DNA of 64,000 nucleotides from Sphingomonadales bacterium (GCA_028868535.1 JAGWUH010000018.1:1-64000); one strand, 5' to 3'. Positions 7,916 through 17,205 are shown, counted from the first letter of the stretch. Notes: generated from the letters alone by a model not told the origin. Program-made: numbers and translations.

Positions 7916-10357
7916 TTAGCGCGACCCGAGGGCGATGCGCAGCGAGGCCCCGAATTCGCGCGGCGCCACCATGGTGATGCCGGCATAGGTGCTCGACGCC
8001 GTGGCGGCCGCCGGACGACCGGTCGGGCTCGGCCGGCCCGCCACGAGGACGTACGGCAGCGACTGGTAGCTGGTCGTCAGCGGACCGTTGGAGACCGACA
8101 GCACGGTGCGGTCGTTCGTCAGGTTCTTAGCGAACAGCGACAGGTCCCAGGCCCCATCGGCGGCGCGGATGCCGACGTAGAGGTTGAGGTTGCTGTGGGC
8201 CTTGATGTCGTCGAACGCGTTCTGCGGATCGTTGCCGGTCTTGCCCTGCCAGCTCCACAGGCCACGCAGGTAGCCGTTGAGCTTGCCGCTCAGCGCGTGC
8301 TCGTACTCGGTGTTGACGGTGCCGCTCCACACCGGCGCGGAAGCCGAGCGGATGTTGAGGCGGCAGGCACCCAGGTTGTTCGCGCCATAGGCGGTCTGCA
8401 GCTGCGCCAGCGTCGGTGCGACGGTCAGCGCGTCGGGCTTGCCGTCGCCGTTGAGGTCGTTGCACGGCATCAGGCCGTTCTTGAGGCGGCCCAGCGAGTA
8501 GTTGAGGTTGCCGCCGATCGTCCAGTTCGGGGTGACCTTGAACGAGCCCTCGGCCTCGACGCCGCGCACCCGAACCGGAACCGCGCCGACGAAGTTGAAG
8601 GTGCCCACGGCCGGAACGACGTTCGGCGAAACGAACGTGTAGTTGACGTAGTACACACCCGACGACGAACGGTACGGGAAGTTGTTGTAGTCCTGCTGGT
8701 AGACCGCGACGTTGAGCGTCAGGCGCTTGTCGAACCAGTCGCTCTTGATGCCGAGTTCATAGGACTTCGAGGTTTCGTCGGGCAGGATCAGGAAGCTGTT
8801 TTCGAGCGCCGAACGGTTGAGGCTGAAGTCGCCGATCACGTTCGGACCCGGGCGCCAGGAGGTGCCGAAGTTGAAGTACGCCATCAGGTTGTCGTTGAAG
8901 CGGTGCTTCAGCGAAGCCGTGTAGATGGTGTGCGAGCGCTTGGAATCTTCATGCGCGGCGGCCAGCGGCGCGCAGTCGTCGTAGTTCGGGCAACCGATGT
9001 AGAGCTCGCCCTGCGAGTGATAGTTGATGTGGCGGACGCCGCCCGAAAGTTCGGTCCGGTCGCCGATGTGCAGCGTCAGGTTGCCGAACACGCTGGTCTC
9101 GAGGCTCGGGCCGCGACGAGCGATGTTGGTGTTGGCGACTGTTGCCAGCGCGCCGAACGAACCGAAGTTGAAGCCGACCGGAGTGCGCTGGATGAGGTTG
9201 GTGGGCGAGTTCAGCGAGTTGCGGAAATAGCCGATCACGTAGTCGGCCATGCCGAACAGGCGCTCTTCGTTCTGCAGGCGGACTTCGTGGCTCTCCTGCT
9301 TGGCGCGGCTGTCAGTCGACTGGCCGAACTGTGCGCCGCGGAAGAAGTAAGCCGGGTCGCCGACGTTCTGGCTGAGCATGTGCTGCTTGGTGACGCTGCC
9401 GACATAGGTCAGCTTCTGGCCGAAACCACGCAGGGCCACCGACCAGTCGAAGATGTCGAAGTACTGGTGGTAGGTCTGCAGGCCCGGCTCGTTCGACAGG
9501 CGATCGTTCGGGTTGATGACCACCGCGCTGGCGGGCACGCCGGCGGCGAAGTTGCTGAACGAGGCGACCTGCTCGAACTGCGCCGATTCACGGTCGATCT
9601 TCTGGTACATGCCGTTGACTTCGATGAAGTCGGCCGGGGTGAAGCGCAGGCTGATGCGGCCCGACTTGGTCTTCACCATCGGCTTGTCGGCGGTGTCGTT
9701 GGTGCCGAGGACGCGGTTGCCTTCGTTCTGGTCATAAAGGCCGGCCAGGCGGATCGCCAGGACGTCCTTGACCAGCGGGATGTTCATCGCAACCTTGACG
9801 TTGCGCGTGCCGATGTCGTTGATCGTGCCTTCGAGGACGGCGCCGACTTCGGTCATGTTGGGACGGCGCGCGGTGACCGTGATCGAGCCCGACGGGGACG
9901 CGCGGCCGCGCAGCGTGCCCTGCGGCCCGCGCAGCACTTCGATCTGGCCCACGTCGTACATCGCGGTGAACAGCGGGCCCGACGAGATCGGCGCATCGTT
10001 CAGGTAGTATTCGATGGTGCCGTTGTTGCCCGAGGCGTTCACGTCGTAGTTGACGCCGCGCACCGACGAGGTGGTGCCGATGCCGTTCGCGTTGGCGGCC
10101 ATGTTGAGGCCAGGCACGACGCGCTGGATGTCGGTGAATTCGCGCAGGTTCAGCTTGGTGATCGACTCGGCGGTCACCGCGTTGACGACCAGCGGCACGT
10201 CCTGCTTGCTTTCGTCCTTGCGGCGGGCGGTAACGATGATGTCGCTGTCCGCAACGGTGGTGGCCTCGTCCTGCGCCGGAGCGGACTGGGCAAATGCCGG
10301 GACGCTCAGCGCGGCCAGGCTGACGGACGACAAGACGAGACTGGTGAGAATACGCAT
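7916..10357 (-). CDS. TonB-dependent outer-membrane receptor
   Basis: An 813-residue TonB-dependent receptor. The signal peptide MRILTSLVLSSVSLAALSVP ends at AFAQS. A TonB-box-like segment (DSDIIVTARRK) and plug domain (about 50-190, with IQRVVPGLN and QIEVLRGPQGTLRG) follow, then a beta-barrel to the C-terminus. Such receptors import a scarce or bulky ligand using TonB energy. ATG 10357 is preferred to the upstream one at 10405 because it opens the signal peptide and follows GGGGGATGG. The gene lies downstream of and on the same strand as the TetR gene. A TACGCACA half-site (10455-10462 on the minus strand) lies 98 bases upstream of the start. Confidence 0.93.
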   Translation of the reverse strand: MRILTSLVLSSVSLAALSVPAFAQSAPAQDEATTVADSDIIVTARRKDESKQDVPLVVNAVTAESITKLNLREFTDIQRVVPGLNMAANANGIGTTSSVRGVNYDVNASGNNGTIEYYLNDAPISSGPLFTAMYDVGQIEVLRGPQGTLRGRASPSGSITVTARRPNMTEVGAVLEGTINDIGTRNVKVAMNIPLVKDVLAIRLAGLYDQNEGNRVLGTNDTADKPMVKTKSGRISLRFTPADFIEVNGMYQKIDRESAQFEQVASFSNFAAGVPASAVVINPNDRLSNEPGLQTYHQYFDIFDWSVALRGFGQKLTYVGSVTKQHMLSQNVGDPAYFFRGAQFGQSTDSRAKQESHEVRLQNEERLFGMADYVIGYFRNSLNSPTNLIQRTPVGFNFGSFGALATVANTNIARRGPSLETSVFGNLTLHIGDRTELSGGVRHINYHSQGELYIGCPNYDDCAPLAAAHEDSKRSHTIYTASLKHRFNDNLMAYFNFGTSWRPGPNVIGDFSLNRSALENSFLILPDETSKSYELGIKSDWFDKRLTLNVAVYQQDYNNFPYRSSSGVYYVNYTFVSPNVVPAVGTFNFVGAVPVRVRGVEAEGSFKVTPNWTIGGNLNYSLGRLKNGLMPCNDLNGDGKPDALTVAPTLAQLQTAYGANNLGACRLNIRSASAPVWSGTVNTEYEHALSGKLNGYLRGLWSWQGKTGNDPQNAFDDIKAHSNLNLYVGIRAADGAWDLSLFAKNLTNDRTVLSVSNGPLTTSYQSLPYVLVAGRPSPTGRPAAATASSTYAGITMVAPREFGASLRIALGSR

Positions 10358-10522
10358 ATTTCCATCCCCCGGGATTGCACGGTCTGGCAGTGCTTCTGCC
10401 AGCAACGAAGGCGCGCTCTAGGCGAACAGGCCGCCAGCTCAACCTAAAATGTGCTGTGCGTAGTTTTTAGAAGTTGCTGTGGCAGTTGCGCAACACCAGC
10501 CTGGCCGCGTCTCCCGCAGGCC

Positions 10523-11194
10523 TCACCAGGCCCGTTCGCCGGCGATCGCCAGTTCGACGATGTAGCGTGCTTCCTGCTCGGCCTGCTCGGGCGTGACCGG
10601 CTGCCGCGCCAGCCGGTATGCGACGCCGGCCGCGAAATCCATCAAGGCCCGGGCGACAGTATGCGACGCCTGCGCATGGATACCCTCGGCCGGGCCGTAA
10701 GTCTCGATTGCATCGGCCAGTTGGCGGCGCATCAGCTGGTAGCCGGAAAACTCCTCGCCGGGAAATTCCCCGGACGGCAAGTCGGACAGGTGGGCGAACA
10801 GCCTGTTCACCGCCCGCACCTCGGGCTTGTTGACCCAGACGAAGATGCCCGCAAGCAGGTGCGCGAGCTGGCTGCGCAGATCGAGCCCGATCTCGACATC
10901 GGGCCGCGCCGAAGCCTGCGACCAGACGCGAATCTGTTCCTGGATGACCGCGCGGAGCAACGCCTGCTTGTCCGGATAGCGCTTGTACAGCGTGGTCTTC
11001 GGGATGCCGGCGCGGCGTGCGATCGCATCGATCGAGGTCGCCTCGTAGCCGGCGCTTGTGAACATGGCGGTCGCCGCGGCCAGGATTTCCGCGGTGATCT
11101 CGCTCGACCGCGTCACGGAGGGACGCCCGCGTCCGGACCGGACGCCGGCTTCGGGTCGTTCCGGGCGGGTTGCAACGCTGACGGCTGGATTCAA
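10523..11194 (-). CDS. TetR/AcrR family transcriptional regulator
   Basis: A 223-residue regulator with a TetR HTH at about residues 30-78 (ILAAATAMFTSAGYEATSID, then KTTLYKRYPDKQALLRAVI) and a C-terminal ligand-binding region with several Ala/Leu-rich helices. It is upstream of, and co-directional with, the TonB receptor (165-base gap) and divergent from the first amine oxidase (240-base gap). That gap holds an imperfect dyad (about 11240-11268, GACTTGC / GCAAGGTC) that could be its operator. A repressor of transport or amine-oxidase genes would fit the context. Confidence 0.9.
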   Translation of the reverse strand: MNPAVSVATRPERPEAGVRSGRGRPSVTRSSEITAEILAAATAMFTSAGYEATSIDAIARRAGIPKTTLYKRYPDKQALLRAVIQEQIRVWSQASARPDVEIGLDLRSQLAHLLAGIFVWVNKPEVRAVNRLFAHLSDLPSGEFPGEEFSGYQLMRRQLADAIETYGPAEGIHAQASHTVARALMDFAAGVAYRLARQPVTPEQAEQEARYIVELAIAGERAW

Positions 11195-11336
11195 GACCTG
11201 GCTCCGATCCCCGAAACATGCATCGGGTTCACCAGGATGGCGACTTGCGAACCATCTAGCAAGGTCGCGATGTCCGCCCGCACCAAAGCCGATGTCTTCA
11301 CGCCACCGGGTCCGGGCGCGCGCCGCACTGCCGCAA

Positions 11337-11352
11337 TGCGCACTACCGCGTA
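11337..11352 (+). promoter_or_regulatory. candidate LuxR-type response-regulator site 1
   Basis: TGCGCACTACCGCGTA, a degenerate form of the TACGC-N6-GCGTA dyad seen at 18706 and 25016. It ends 82 bases upstream of the first amine oxidase start. The right arm is exact and the left arm has one mismatch. Intermediate strength. Confidence 0.4.
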
Positions 11353-11434
11353 TCTACAACCCCGCGCGGGGCGCCGATGAAGACGGGGTCGCCGCACCAT
11401 CCGAGGGGAGGGAGTCGGCACCCGGGGGCCACGA

Positions 11435-13027
11435 ATGACGCAATCTCCCACGCTGCCGATGACCAAGCGCGACCTGCTCTCGATGATCGGCAAAAGCGCC
11501 GGCGCCACGGCGATGTACATGGCGATGTCCAGCTTCGGCCAGGCGCAGGCTTCGACGTTCAAGGGCCCGATCAAGCTCGAAGGCGATCCCAGGGGCGCCA
11601 GCGTGCTGGTGCTGGGCGCCGGCGTCGCCGGCATGACCGCGGCGTACGAACTGGAGAAGGCGGGCTACAAGGTCCAGGTGCTCGAATACAACGATCGCGT
11701 CGGCGGCCGCTCATGGACCCTGCGCGGCGGCGATACCTACACCGAGCTGGGCGGCGCGACGCAGCACTGCACGTTCGCGCCGGGCAATTACATCAACCCC
11801 GGCCCGTGGCGGATTCCGACCGAGCATGGCGGCCTTGTCCACTACTGCAAGCTGTTCGGCGTCGGGCTGGAGCCGTTCCAGCAGAACAACTACAATGCCT
11901 ATCTCCATTCGACGAAGGCGTTCGGCGGCGTCCCGCAACGATACAAGACGATCCAGGCCGACTATTACGGCCATGTCTCCGAGCTGCTCGCCAAGGCAGT
12001 GAAGAAAAGCGCGCTCGACGATGCCGTGACCGCCGAGGACCAGGCGATCCTGCTCGAATCGCTGCGCTCCTGGGGCGCGCTCGACAAGGACCTCAAGTAC
12101 GTCAAGGGCAACGCCTCGGCGGGCCGCCGCGGCTGGGAAAAAGGCCCCGGCGGCGGGCTGACGGCCGTGCCGATCCCGTCCGAGCCGCTGGACATGCACA
12201 CGGTGCTCAACTCGGGACTGTGGCGCGCCATCGGCGGCAACCTCGCGGTCGAGCACCAGTACGCGATCTTCCAGCCTGCCGGCGGCATGGACAGCATCGC
12301 GAGGGGCTTCGACAAGGCCGTCGGCCACATGGTGCGGTTGAACAGCAAGGTCACCGCGATCAAGCAGGATGCCAGGGGCGTCACCGTCGAATACCTGGAT
12401 ACCAGGTCGGGCGCGAAGCTGACCGCCAAGGCCGACTACTGCCTGTGCTGCATCCCCCTGTCGATCCTGAGCCAGATCGAGGTGCAGGTCGGCGACAGCC
12501 TGGGCAGCGCCATCACCTCGATCCCGTACCTGCCCGGCCTCAAGGTCGGCCTCGAGTTCAAGCGCCGCTTCTGGGAACAGGACGAGCAGATCTACGGCGG
12601 CATCACCAGCACCGACCTGCCGATCGGGCAGATCTCCTATCCCAGCTATGGCTATGGCTCGCAGGGACCGGGGGTGCTGCTGGGCGCCTATGCCAACGGG
12701 GCCTATGCCTACGAGTTCACCACGCTCTCCCCGGCGGAGCGCGTCCAGCGCGCGCTCGCGTTCGGCTCGCAGATCCATGCGCAGTACCAGTCGGAGTTCC
12801 TGAACGGCGTCGCGGTGGGCTGGCACCGCGTGCCCTGGACGCAGGGCTGCTTCGCGATCTGGACCGAGGAAAGCCGGGCGCAGCACTACAGGAACCTGTG
12901 CCAGATGGACGGCCGCGTGCTGCTCGCGGGTGAGCACGCCTCGTACATCGGCGGCTGGCAGGAAGGCGGCATCACTTCCGCGCTCGATGCGATCGGGCGC
13001 CTCCATCAACGCGTACTGGCGAGCTGA
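11435..13027 (+). CDS. exported flavin amine oxidase (dehydrogenase) family protein 1
   Basis: A 530-residue FAD enzyme of the flavin monoamine oxidase family. A Tat-like N-terminus (TKRDLLSMIG, only K-R rather than R-R) precedes the dinucleotide-binding motif VLVLGAGVAG (about 57-66), the second signature DRVGGRSW (87-94), and the C-terminal FAD motif GRVLLAGEHAS. It is full length for the family and paralogous over its entire length to the 530-residue protein at 22542-24134. The next gene, four bases on, is a small cytochrome c, suggesting that electrons go to cytochrome c rather than O2. That use of cytochrome c is known for the nicotine oxidase NicA2. Substrate unknown. An ATG at 11459 is an alternative start. 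Confidence 0.88.
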   Translation: MTQSPTLPMTKRDLLSMIGKSAGATAMYMAMSSFGQAQASTFKGPIKLEGDPRGASVLVLGAGVAGMTAAYELEKAGYKVQVLEYNDRVGGRSWTLRGGDTYTELGGATQHCTFAPGNYINPGPWRIPTEHGGLVHYCKLFGVGLEPFQQNNYNAYLHSTKAFGGVPQRYKTIQADYYGHVSELLAKAVKKSALDDAVTAEDQAILLESLRSWGALDKDLKYVKGNASAGRRGWEKGPGGGLTAVPIPSEPLDMHTVLNSGLWRAIGGNLAVEHQYAIFQPAGGMDSIARGFDKAVGHMVRLNSKVTAIKQDARGVTVEYLDTRSGAKLTAKADYCLCCIPLSILSQIEVQVGDSLGSAITSIPYLPGLKVGLEFKRRFWEQDEQIYGGITSTDLPIGQISYPSYGYGSQGPGVLLGAYANGAYAYEFTTLSPAERVQRALAFGSQIHAQYQSEFLNGVAVGWHRVPWTQGCFAIWTEESRAQHYRNLCQMDGRVLLAGEHASYIGGWQEGGITSALDAIGRLHQRVLAS

Positions 13028-13031
13028 TCCG

Positions 13032-13496
13032 ATGGGCAACGCGCGATTCCTGCTGAACTTCACGCTGGGGGCGGCAGTCGGCGTGCTGGCCGCCGCCGCC
13101 GCATCGGCGCAAACCGCGGGCGAGGCGCAGACCGCGGCGGCCATGTCGGCGCAGACGGTCAAGCCGGGCGATGCGGACGGGGCCTTCGTCACCGGCGGAA
13201 AGTTCTCCGAGCCCGACGGCGACAAGATGTACCGCCGGGTCTGCGCGGGCTGCCACATGCCCGATGCCAAGGGTTCGGTGGCGGCCGGCTTCTATCCGGC
13301 GCTGGCGGGCAATCCGAAGCTGGCCGCCGGCGCCTATCCGGTGATGATCGTGCTCAAGGGCCTGCATGGCATGCCGCCGGTCGGCGCGATGATGACCGAC
13401 GCGCAAGTCGCCGATGTCGTCAATCACGTGCGCAGCCATTTCGGCAACCACTACCGCGACAAGGTCACCGCCGCCGACGTGAAGGCGTTGCGCTGA
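13032..13496 (+). CDS. periplasmic class I c-type cytochrome 1
   Basis: A 154-residue mono-haem cytochrome c. A signal segment (1-27, ending ASAQT) is followed by a short linker and the haem motif CAGCH at 71-75; Met residues in LHGMPPVGAMM could supply the sixth ligand. It begins four bases after the amine oxidase stop and its own TGA overlaps the ATG of the next gene, so the set is translationally coupled. Probable role: direct electron acceptor of the adjacent flavoenzymes, passing electrons to the respiratory chain. It resembles the cytochrome at 22069-22500 over the haem domain. Confidence 0.92.
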   Translation: MGNARFLLNFTLGAAVGVLAAAAASAQTAGEAQTAAAMSAQTVKPGDADGAFVTGGKFSEPDGDKMYRRVCAGCHMPDAKGSVAAGFYPALAGNPKLAAGAYPVMIVLKGLHGMPPVGAMMTDAQVADVVNHVRSHFGNHYRDKVTAADVKALR

Positions 13497-14797
13497 TGCA
13501 GCTTCCCGGGGAAAGGGGGCGGTCGCCGAACGGAGCCCGGCCGGACCGCTCCCTGACCGTGGACTGGCGCCGGCGCGAGGTGCTCAGGGGCGCCGGCGCG
13601 GCGGGCCTTGCGCTCGGCCTCGGCGCCTGCGGCGACGCGCGACCGGCGGTCGGCTTGCCTCCGGCCGGCGCCAGGCCGTCGCTGGTGCCGATGCGGCTGA
13701 CGCTTGACCAGCTGATCGACGTCAAGTGCTGCATCCGCCCGCTGCGCGCAGCCGGCCCCAACCTCTCGGCGGAGCGGCTGGGCGATACGCTGGTGATCCA
13801 CAATTACGGCCACGGCGGCAGCGGCTGGTCGCTCTCGTGGGGGTCGGCCGAAATCGCCGTCGGCAAGGCGATGTCGACATTGCCGCGCGAAGTCGCGGTA
13901 ATCGGCTGCGGCATCATCGGCCTCACCACCGCCGTCGTCGCCCAGCGCGCGGGGCTCAGGGTGACGATCTATGCGCGCGAGCTGATCCAGCGCACGCGCT
14001 CGTTCCGCGCCTCGGGATCGTTCACGCCGGATTCGCGGGTGGCTCTGGCCGAACCCGCCGGGCCGGCATTCGGCGACCTGTGGGAGAAGATGGCGCGGCT
14101 GTCCTGGAAGGCGTTCCGCACCTACCTCGGCCAACCCGGCAACCCGGTCGAGTTCGGCGATTCCTATGCGGTCTCCGAAAGCCCGATCACCCGGCGCCAC
14201 TGGCCCCGCGACCCGGCGATCACCGGGAGCTGGAAGCCCGGCGGTCTGCCGCAGCAGAACAGCGAGTTCGGCCACTACAACGATCGCATCAAGGACATCA
14301 TGCGGCAGCCGGTCGACCTGGCGCCCGAGGAAAACCCGTTCGCGCTGCCTTACGCGCAGCGCTCGTCGCAGATGTATTTCAACTTCGCCAGCTACGGCCA
14401 TGCGTTGCTGTCCGAGTTCTTCGCGATGGGCGGGCACTTCATCAACCGCGAGTTCCATGAGCCCGCCGAATTGGCGGGCCTGCCCGAGAAGGTGGTGATC
14501 CACTGCACCGGTTATGCCGCGCGCGACTTCTGGCGCGACGACACGATCATCCCGGTGCGCGGCCAGACCGGCTGGCTGGTGCCGCAGGACGATGCGCACT
14601 ACGCGGTCCGCCATCACAACCTCTCGGTCCACTCGAAGCGTGACGGCATCGTGGTGATGAACAATCTCGATCCTTCCGGCCAGGACATCGGCGAGATGCT
14701 GGGCGTCGGCGATTCGATGGAATTGCCCGATCGGGGCCCGATCGAGGCGGCACTGAAGACGCTGCAACCCCTGTTCGGGCGCGGGGGAAGGTCGTGA
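13496..14797 (+). CDS. D-amino-acid-oxidase family flavoprotein with permuted motif order, Tat/lipoprotein signal
   Basis: A 433-residue FAD protein of the DAO superfamily. The N-terminus has WRRREVLRGAG (Tat-type), then LGLGAC, a possible lipobox (Cys45). The DAAO signature VIHNYGHGGSGWSLSWGSA (100-118), which in classical D-amino acid oxidases lies near the C-terminus, here precedes the FAD-binding EVAVIGCGIIGLTTA (132-146). The protein then stops at TLQPLFGRG, where classical enzymes would continue into that signature. So the segment order looks circularly permuted. Likely a membrane-anchored periplasmic amino-acid or amine dehydrogenase feeding the flanking cytochromes. Start ATG overlaps the preceding stop (TGATG). 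Confidence 0.8.
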   Translation: MQLPGERGRSPNGARPDRSLTVDWRRREVLRGAGAAGLALGLGACGDARPAVGLPPAGARPSLVPMRLTLDQLIDVKCCIRPLRAAGPNLSAERLGDTLVIHNYGHGGSGWSLSWGSAEIAVGKAMSTLPREVAVIGCGIIGLTTAVVAQRAGLRVTIYARELIQRTRSFRASGSFTPDSRVALAEPAGPAFGDLWEKMARLSWKAFRTYLGQPGNPVEFGDSYAVSESPITRRHWPRDPAITGSWKPGGLPQQNSEFGHYNDRIKDIMRQPVDLAPEENPFALPYAQRSSQMYFNFASYGHALLSEFFAMGGHFINREFHEPAELAGLPEKVVIHCTGYAARDFWRDDTIIPVRGQTGWLVPQDDAHYAVRHHNLSVHSKRDGIVVMNNLDPSGQDIGEMLGVGDSMELPDRGPIEAALKTLQPLFGRGGRS

Positions 14798-15225
14798 ACG
14801 CCCGGCTCGCCCTGCTCGGCGCGATGCTGGCGCTCGTCGCAGCCGGCGGGCGCGCGGCGACCGAATCGCCCGCCGCCGGCACCGCGCAGGGCGTCTACAG
14901 CGCGGCGCAGGCCGATGCCGGCGCCCAGGTCTACGCCGGCCGCTGCGCGGTCTGCCATGGCGCCGACCTGTCCGGCACCTGGGAAATCCCGGCGCTCAGG
15001 GGCCGCTTCGTCGGCAACTGGGGGCGTACACCGCTGGCGAAGCTTTACGATTATCTCGGCCATGCGATGCCGCAGTTTGCACCCGGCACGCTCGAACCGC
15101 CGGACAACGTCGCGGTCATCGCCTTCCTGCTGCGCGAGAATGGCGCGCCGGCCGGCGGCCGGCCGCTCCCTGCGGACCGGGCCGCGCTGGAGCGCATCGT
15201 CCTGGACCCGGTCACGCCGCACTAG
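14794..15225 (+). CDS. periplasmic c-type cytochrome 2
   Basis: A 143-residue mono-haem cytochrome c with a signal peptide (1-21) and haem motif CAVCH at 51-55; YLGHAMPQF may provide the Met ligand. It starts with GTG at 14794, overlapping the TGA of the flavoprotein gene (GTGA) and so coupled to it, with GGGGGAAGG just upstream. The sequence differs from cytochromes 1 and 3, resembling those that accompany alcohol or amine dehydrogenases. Expected role: electron acceptor of the permuted DAO-like enzyme. Last gene of this operon before a 279-base gap. Confidence 0.9.
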   Translation: MNARLALLGAMLALVAAGGRAATESPAAGTAQGVYSAAQADAGAQVYAGRCAVCHGADLSGTWEIPALRGRFVGNWGRTPLAKLYDYLGHAMPQFAPGTLEPPDNVAVIAFLLRENGAPAGGRPLPADRAALERIVLDPVTPH

Positions 15226-15371
15226 CGTCCAAGGTTGCACCCGCGAACACGGCAAGGGTGCGCTGCAGCAGGCGGCGCAGCAGGAAACGCCGTGCTTCCG
15301 CGCCGGGGAGGCGCCGGTTGCGGATGTCCGACAGCCCGGCGGATGGCCCCGGTGCGGGATCGCTAAATCGA

Positions 15372-15401
15372 TTGTCATTGCCAAAATTACGGCACTATGT
15401 T
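15372..15401 (+). promoter_or_regulatory. candidate promoter of the two-component genes
   Basis: TTGTCA (15372-15377), 18 bases, TATGTT (15396-15401), in an A/T-richer patch. A half-site GGCGTATGG (15421-15429), matching the right half of the dyads at 18706 and 25016, lies just downstream and would suit autoregulation. By-eye prediction. Confidence 0.4.
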
Positions 15402-15504
15402 GTACTGATCCAGATAACGGGGCGTATGGATTCGACACAATGAAGGGGGCTCACCCGACAAGTCGGCCGCCGGCGCGAGAACGGGCCACCGTATCGCCCT
15501 GCAA

Positions 15505-17205
15505 ATGCGAAATCGCACGTGTTGCGATTGCGTTGTACCGGCACCTGCGGTGAACGCGACGCCCCCGGCACCTGCCCCTGCCGCGATGGCTGGCACCCGC
15601 CCGGCCGCGATCGACCCGCTGGCGCTGCGGCTCGTCATTGCCGCCTGTATCCTGGTGTGGGCCCTCCTGCTGGGCGAGACCGTGGAGCGCGACTGGGTCG
15701 ACTGGCCGTTCCACCTCGCCACCGCCCTGACGCAACTCGCGATCGGCGTGGTGGCGGCCCGGATGCTCCGCCAGGCCCGCGCGCAGGCCTCGCATGAACG
15801 CGCCATCGCCGGGGAACTGGCAACGTTGCTGCGTGCCAAGGAGACGGCGGAATCGGTCAACCAGGCCAAGAGCCGCTATCTCGCCAACGTCAGCCACGAG
15901 ATCCGTTCGCCGCTCAATTCGATCTACGGCTATGCCCAGCTCGTCGAGAGTGACTACGGCGTCGAGGCGCGCGAGGCGGCCCGCGTCATCCGCCGCTGTG
16001 CCGAGCACATGTCGAGCCTGATCGAAGGCCTGCTCGACATATCGCAGGTCGAGCACGGGGTGCTGCGCGTCAACACCGAGACCGTGCGGCTGGAGGCGTT
16101 CCTCACCCAGGTGATCCGCATGGCGCAGCCCAGCGCGGCGGCAAAGGGCCTGCGCCTCGACCTCGTCACCGAGGGCCGCCTGCCGGAGTTCGTCCGGCTC
16201 GACCAGGGCCGCCTGCGGCAGGTGCTGATCAACCTCCTGACCAACGCGATCAAGTACACCGATCGCGGTGCGGTCACGCTGTACCTGCGCTACCAGGGCC
16301 AGATCGCCACCATCGAGGTGCGCGACACCGGCCCCGGCATTTCCGCGGAAGACCGCGAGGCGATCTTCGATCCCTTCGAACGCGGCCACGGCGCCCAGGT
16401 GACGCGGCCGGGAGCGGGTCTCGGGCTGTCGATCGCACGCGCCATCACCAGCATCCTCGGCGGCTCGCTCGAGCTCGCGGAAAGCACCAGCCTGGGGTCG
16501 GTGTTCCGCATCACGCTGATGCTGGGCGAAGTCGTCGGCAACGTCATCGAGGCGCACGGCCATCGCCAGATCACCGGCTACCACGGCCGCGAACGCCGCG
16601 TGCTGGTGGTCGATGACGATGCCGAGCAGCGCGGCTTCGTCGCTCACCTGCTGACGCGGATCGGCTTCGATGTCGCCACCGCGACCGACGGCGAAGGCGC
16701 GCTGGCCATCGTGCGCCAGGCCGATTTCGATCTCGTCATCCTCGACATCACCATGCCCGGCCTGTCCGGCTGGCAGGTCGCCGCGAAGCTGCGCGAGATC
16801 CAGCCGACGGGCCTGCAGATCCTGATCCTGTCCGGCAACTCGAGCGAGATGCACGGGCCGGAATTCCGCAGCCAGCTTCACGACCACTTCCTGATCAAGC
16901 CGGTCGAACTGAATGCGCTGACCGACGCGATCGGCGGACTGCTCGACCTGTCTTGGATCATGGCGGCGGTCGACGAGCCCCAACCCGTGCCCCCGCCCGA
17001 GGCCGACAGCGAGGACGACGCGGAACTGGCCGCGCAAGTCCGCCAGATCCGCGACCTGCTGCGCATCGGTTATCTGCGCGGGATCGAGGAGGCGATCCGC
17101 AAGCTCGAACCGAAGTCGCCGCAGCTCGCCCGACAGCTTTTCGAAGCGCTCGATCGCTTCGACCTCGCGGCGCTCGGCCGCATTCTCGATGGAGTCAGCC
17201 CATGA
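15505..17205 (+). CDS. hybrid sensor histidine kinase
   Basis: Up to 566 residues, counted from ATG 15505. Two membrane helices (about 41-57 and 70-88) leave little periplasmic loop and no sensor domain. They are followed by HisKA with H131 in NVSHEIRSPLN, HATPase (NLLTNAIKY, DTGPGIS, GAGLGLSI), a receiver domain with phosphoacceptor D414 (LVILDITMPG), and a C-terminal helical tail. The stop overlaps the start of the response regulator (ATGA). The start is uncertain: GTG 15550 and ATG 15586 are alternatives, and a 37-codon frame (15440-15553) ends in a GTGA overlap with the GTG. It probably controls the surrounding flavoenzyme genes. Confidence 0.9.
   Translation: MRNRTCCDCVVPAPAVNATPPAPAPAAMAGTRPAAIDPLALRLVIAACILVWALLLGETVERDWVDWPFHLATALTQLAIGVVAARMLRQARAQASHERAIAGELATLLRAKETAESVNQAKSRYLANVSHEIRSPLNSIYGYAQLVESDYGVEAREAARVIRRCAEHMSSLIEGLLDISQVEHGVLRVNTETVRLEAFLTQVIRMAQPSAAAKGLRLDLVTEGRLPEFVRLDQGRLRQVLINLLTNAIKYTDRGAVTLYLRYQGQIATIEVRDTGPGISAEDREAIFDPFERGHGAQVTRPGAGLGLSIARAITSILGGSLELAESTSLGSVFRITLMLGEVVGNVIEAHGHRQITGYHGRERRVLVVDDDAEQRGFVAHLLTRIGFDVATATDGEGALAIVRQADFDLVILDITMPGLSGWQVAAKLREIQPTGLQILILSGNSSEMHGPEFRSQLHDHFLIKPVELNALTDAIGGLLDLSWIMAAVDEPQPVPPPEADSEDDAELAAQVRQIRDLLRIGYLRGIEEAIRKLEPKSPQLARQLFEALDRFDLAALGRILDGVSP

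Noticed and set aside
8195..10447. 750-codon open frame antisense to the first TonB receptor
   Set aside because: Low-complexity Val/Arg/Glu/Ala pattern typical of shadows; the receptor on the other strand is complete with signal peptide and plug.
11240..11268. Imperfect dyad GACTTGC / GCAAGGTC as the TetR operator
   Set aside because: Arms differ by an inserted base and no second copy is seen near the TonB receptor; mentioned only as a possibility in the TetR entry.
15411..15426. Fifth full copy of the TACGC-N6-GCGTA dyad before the histidine kinase
   Set aside because: Only the right half GGCGTATGG matches; the left arm (CAGAT) shares one position with TACGC.
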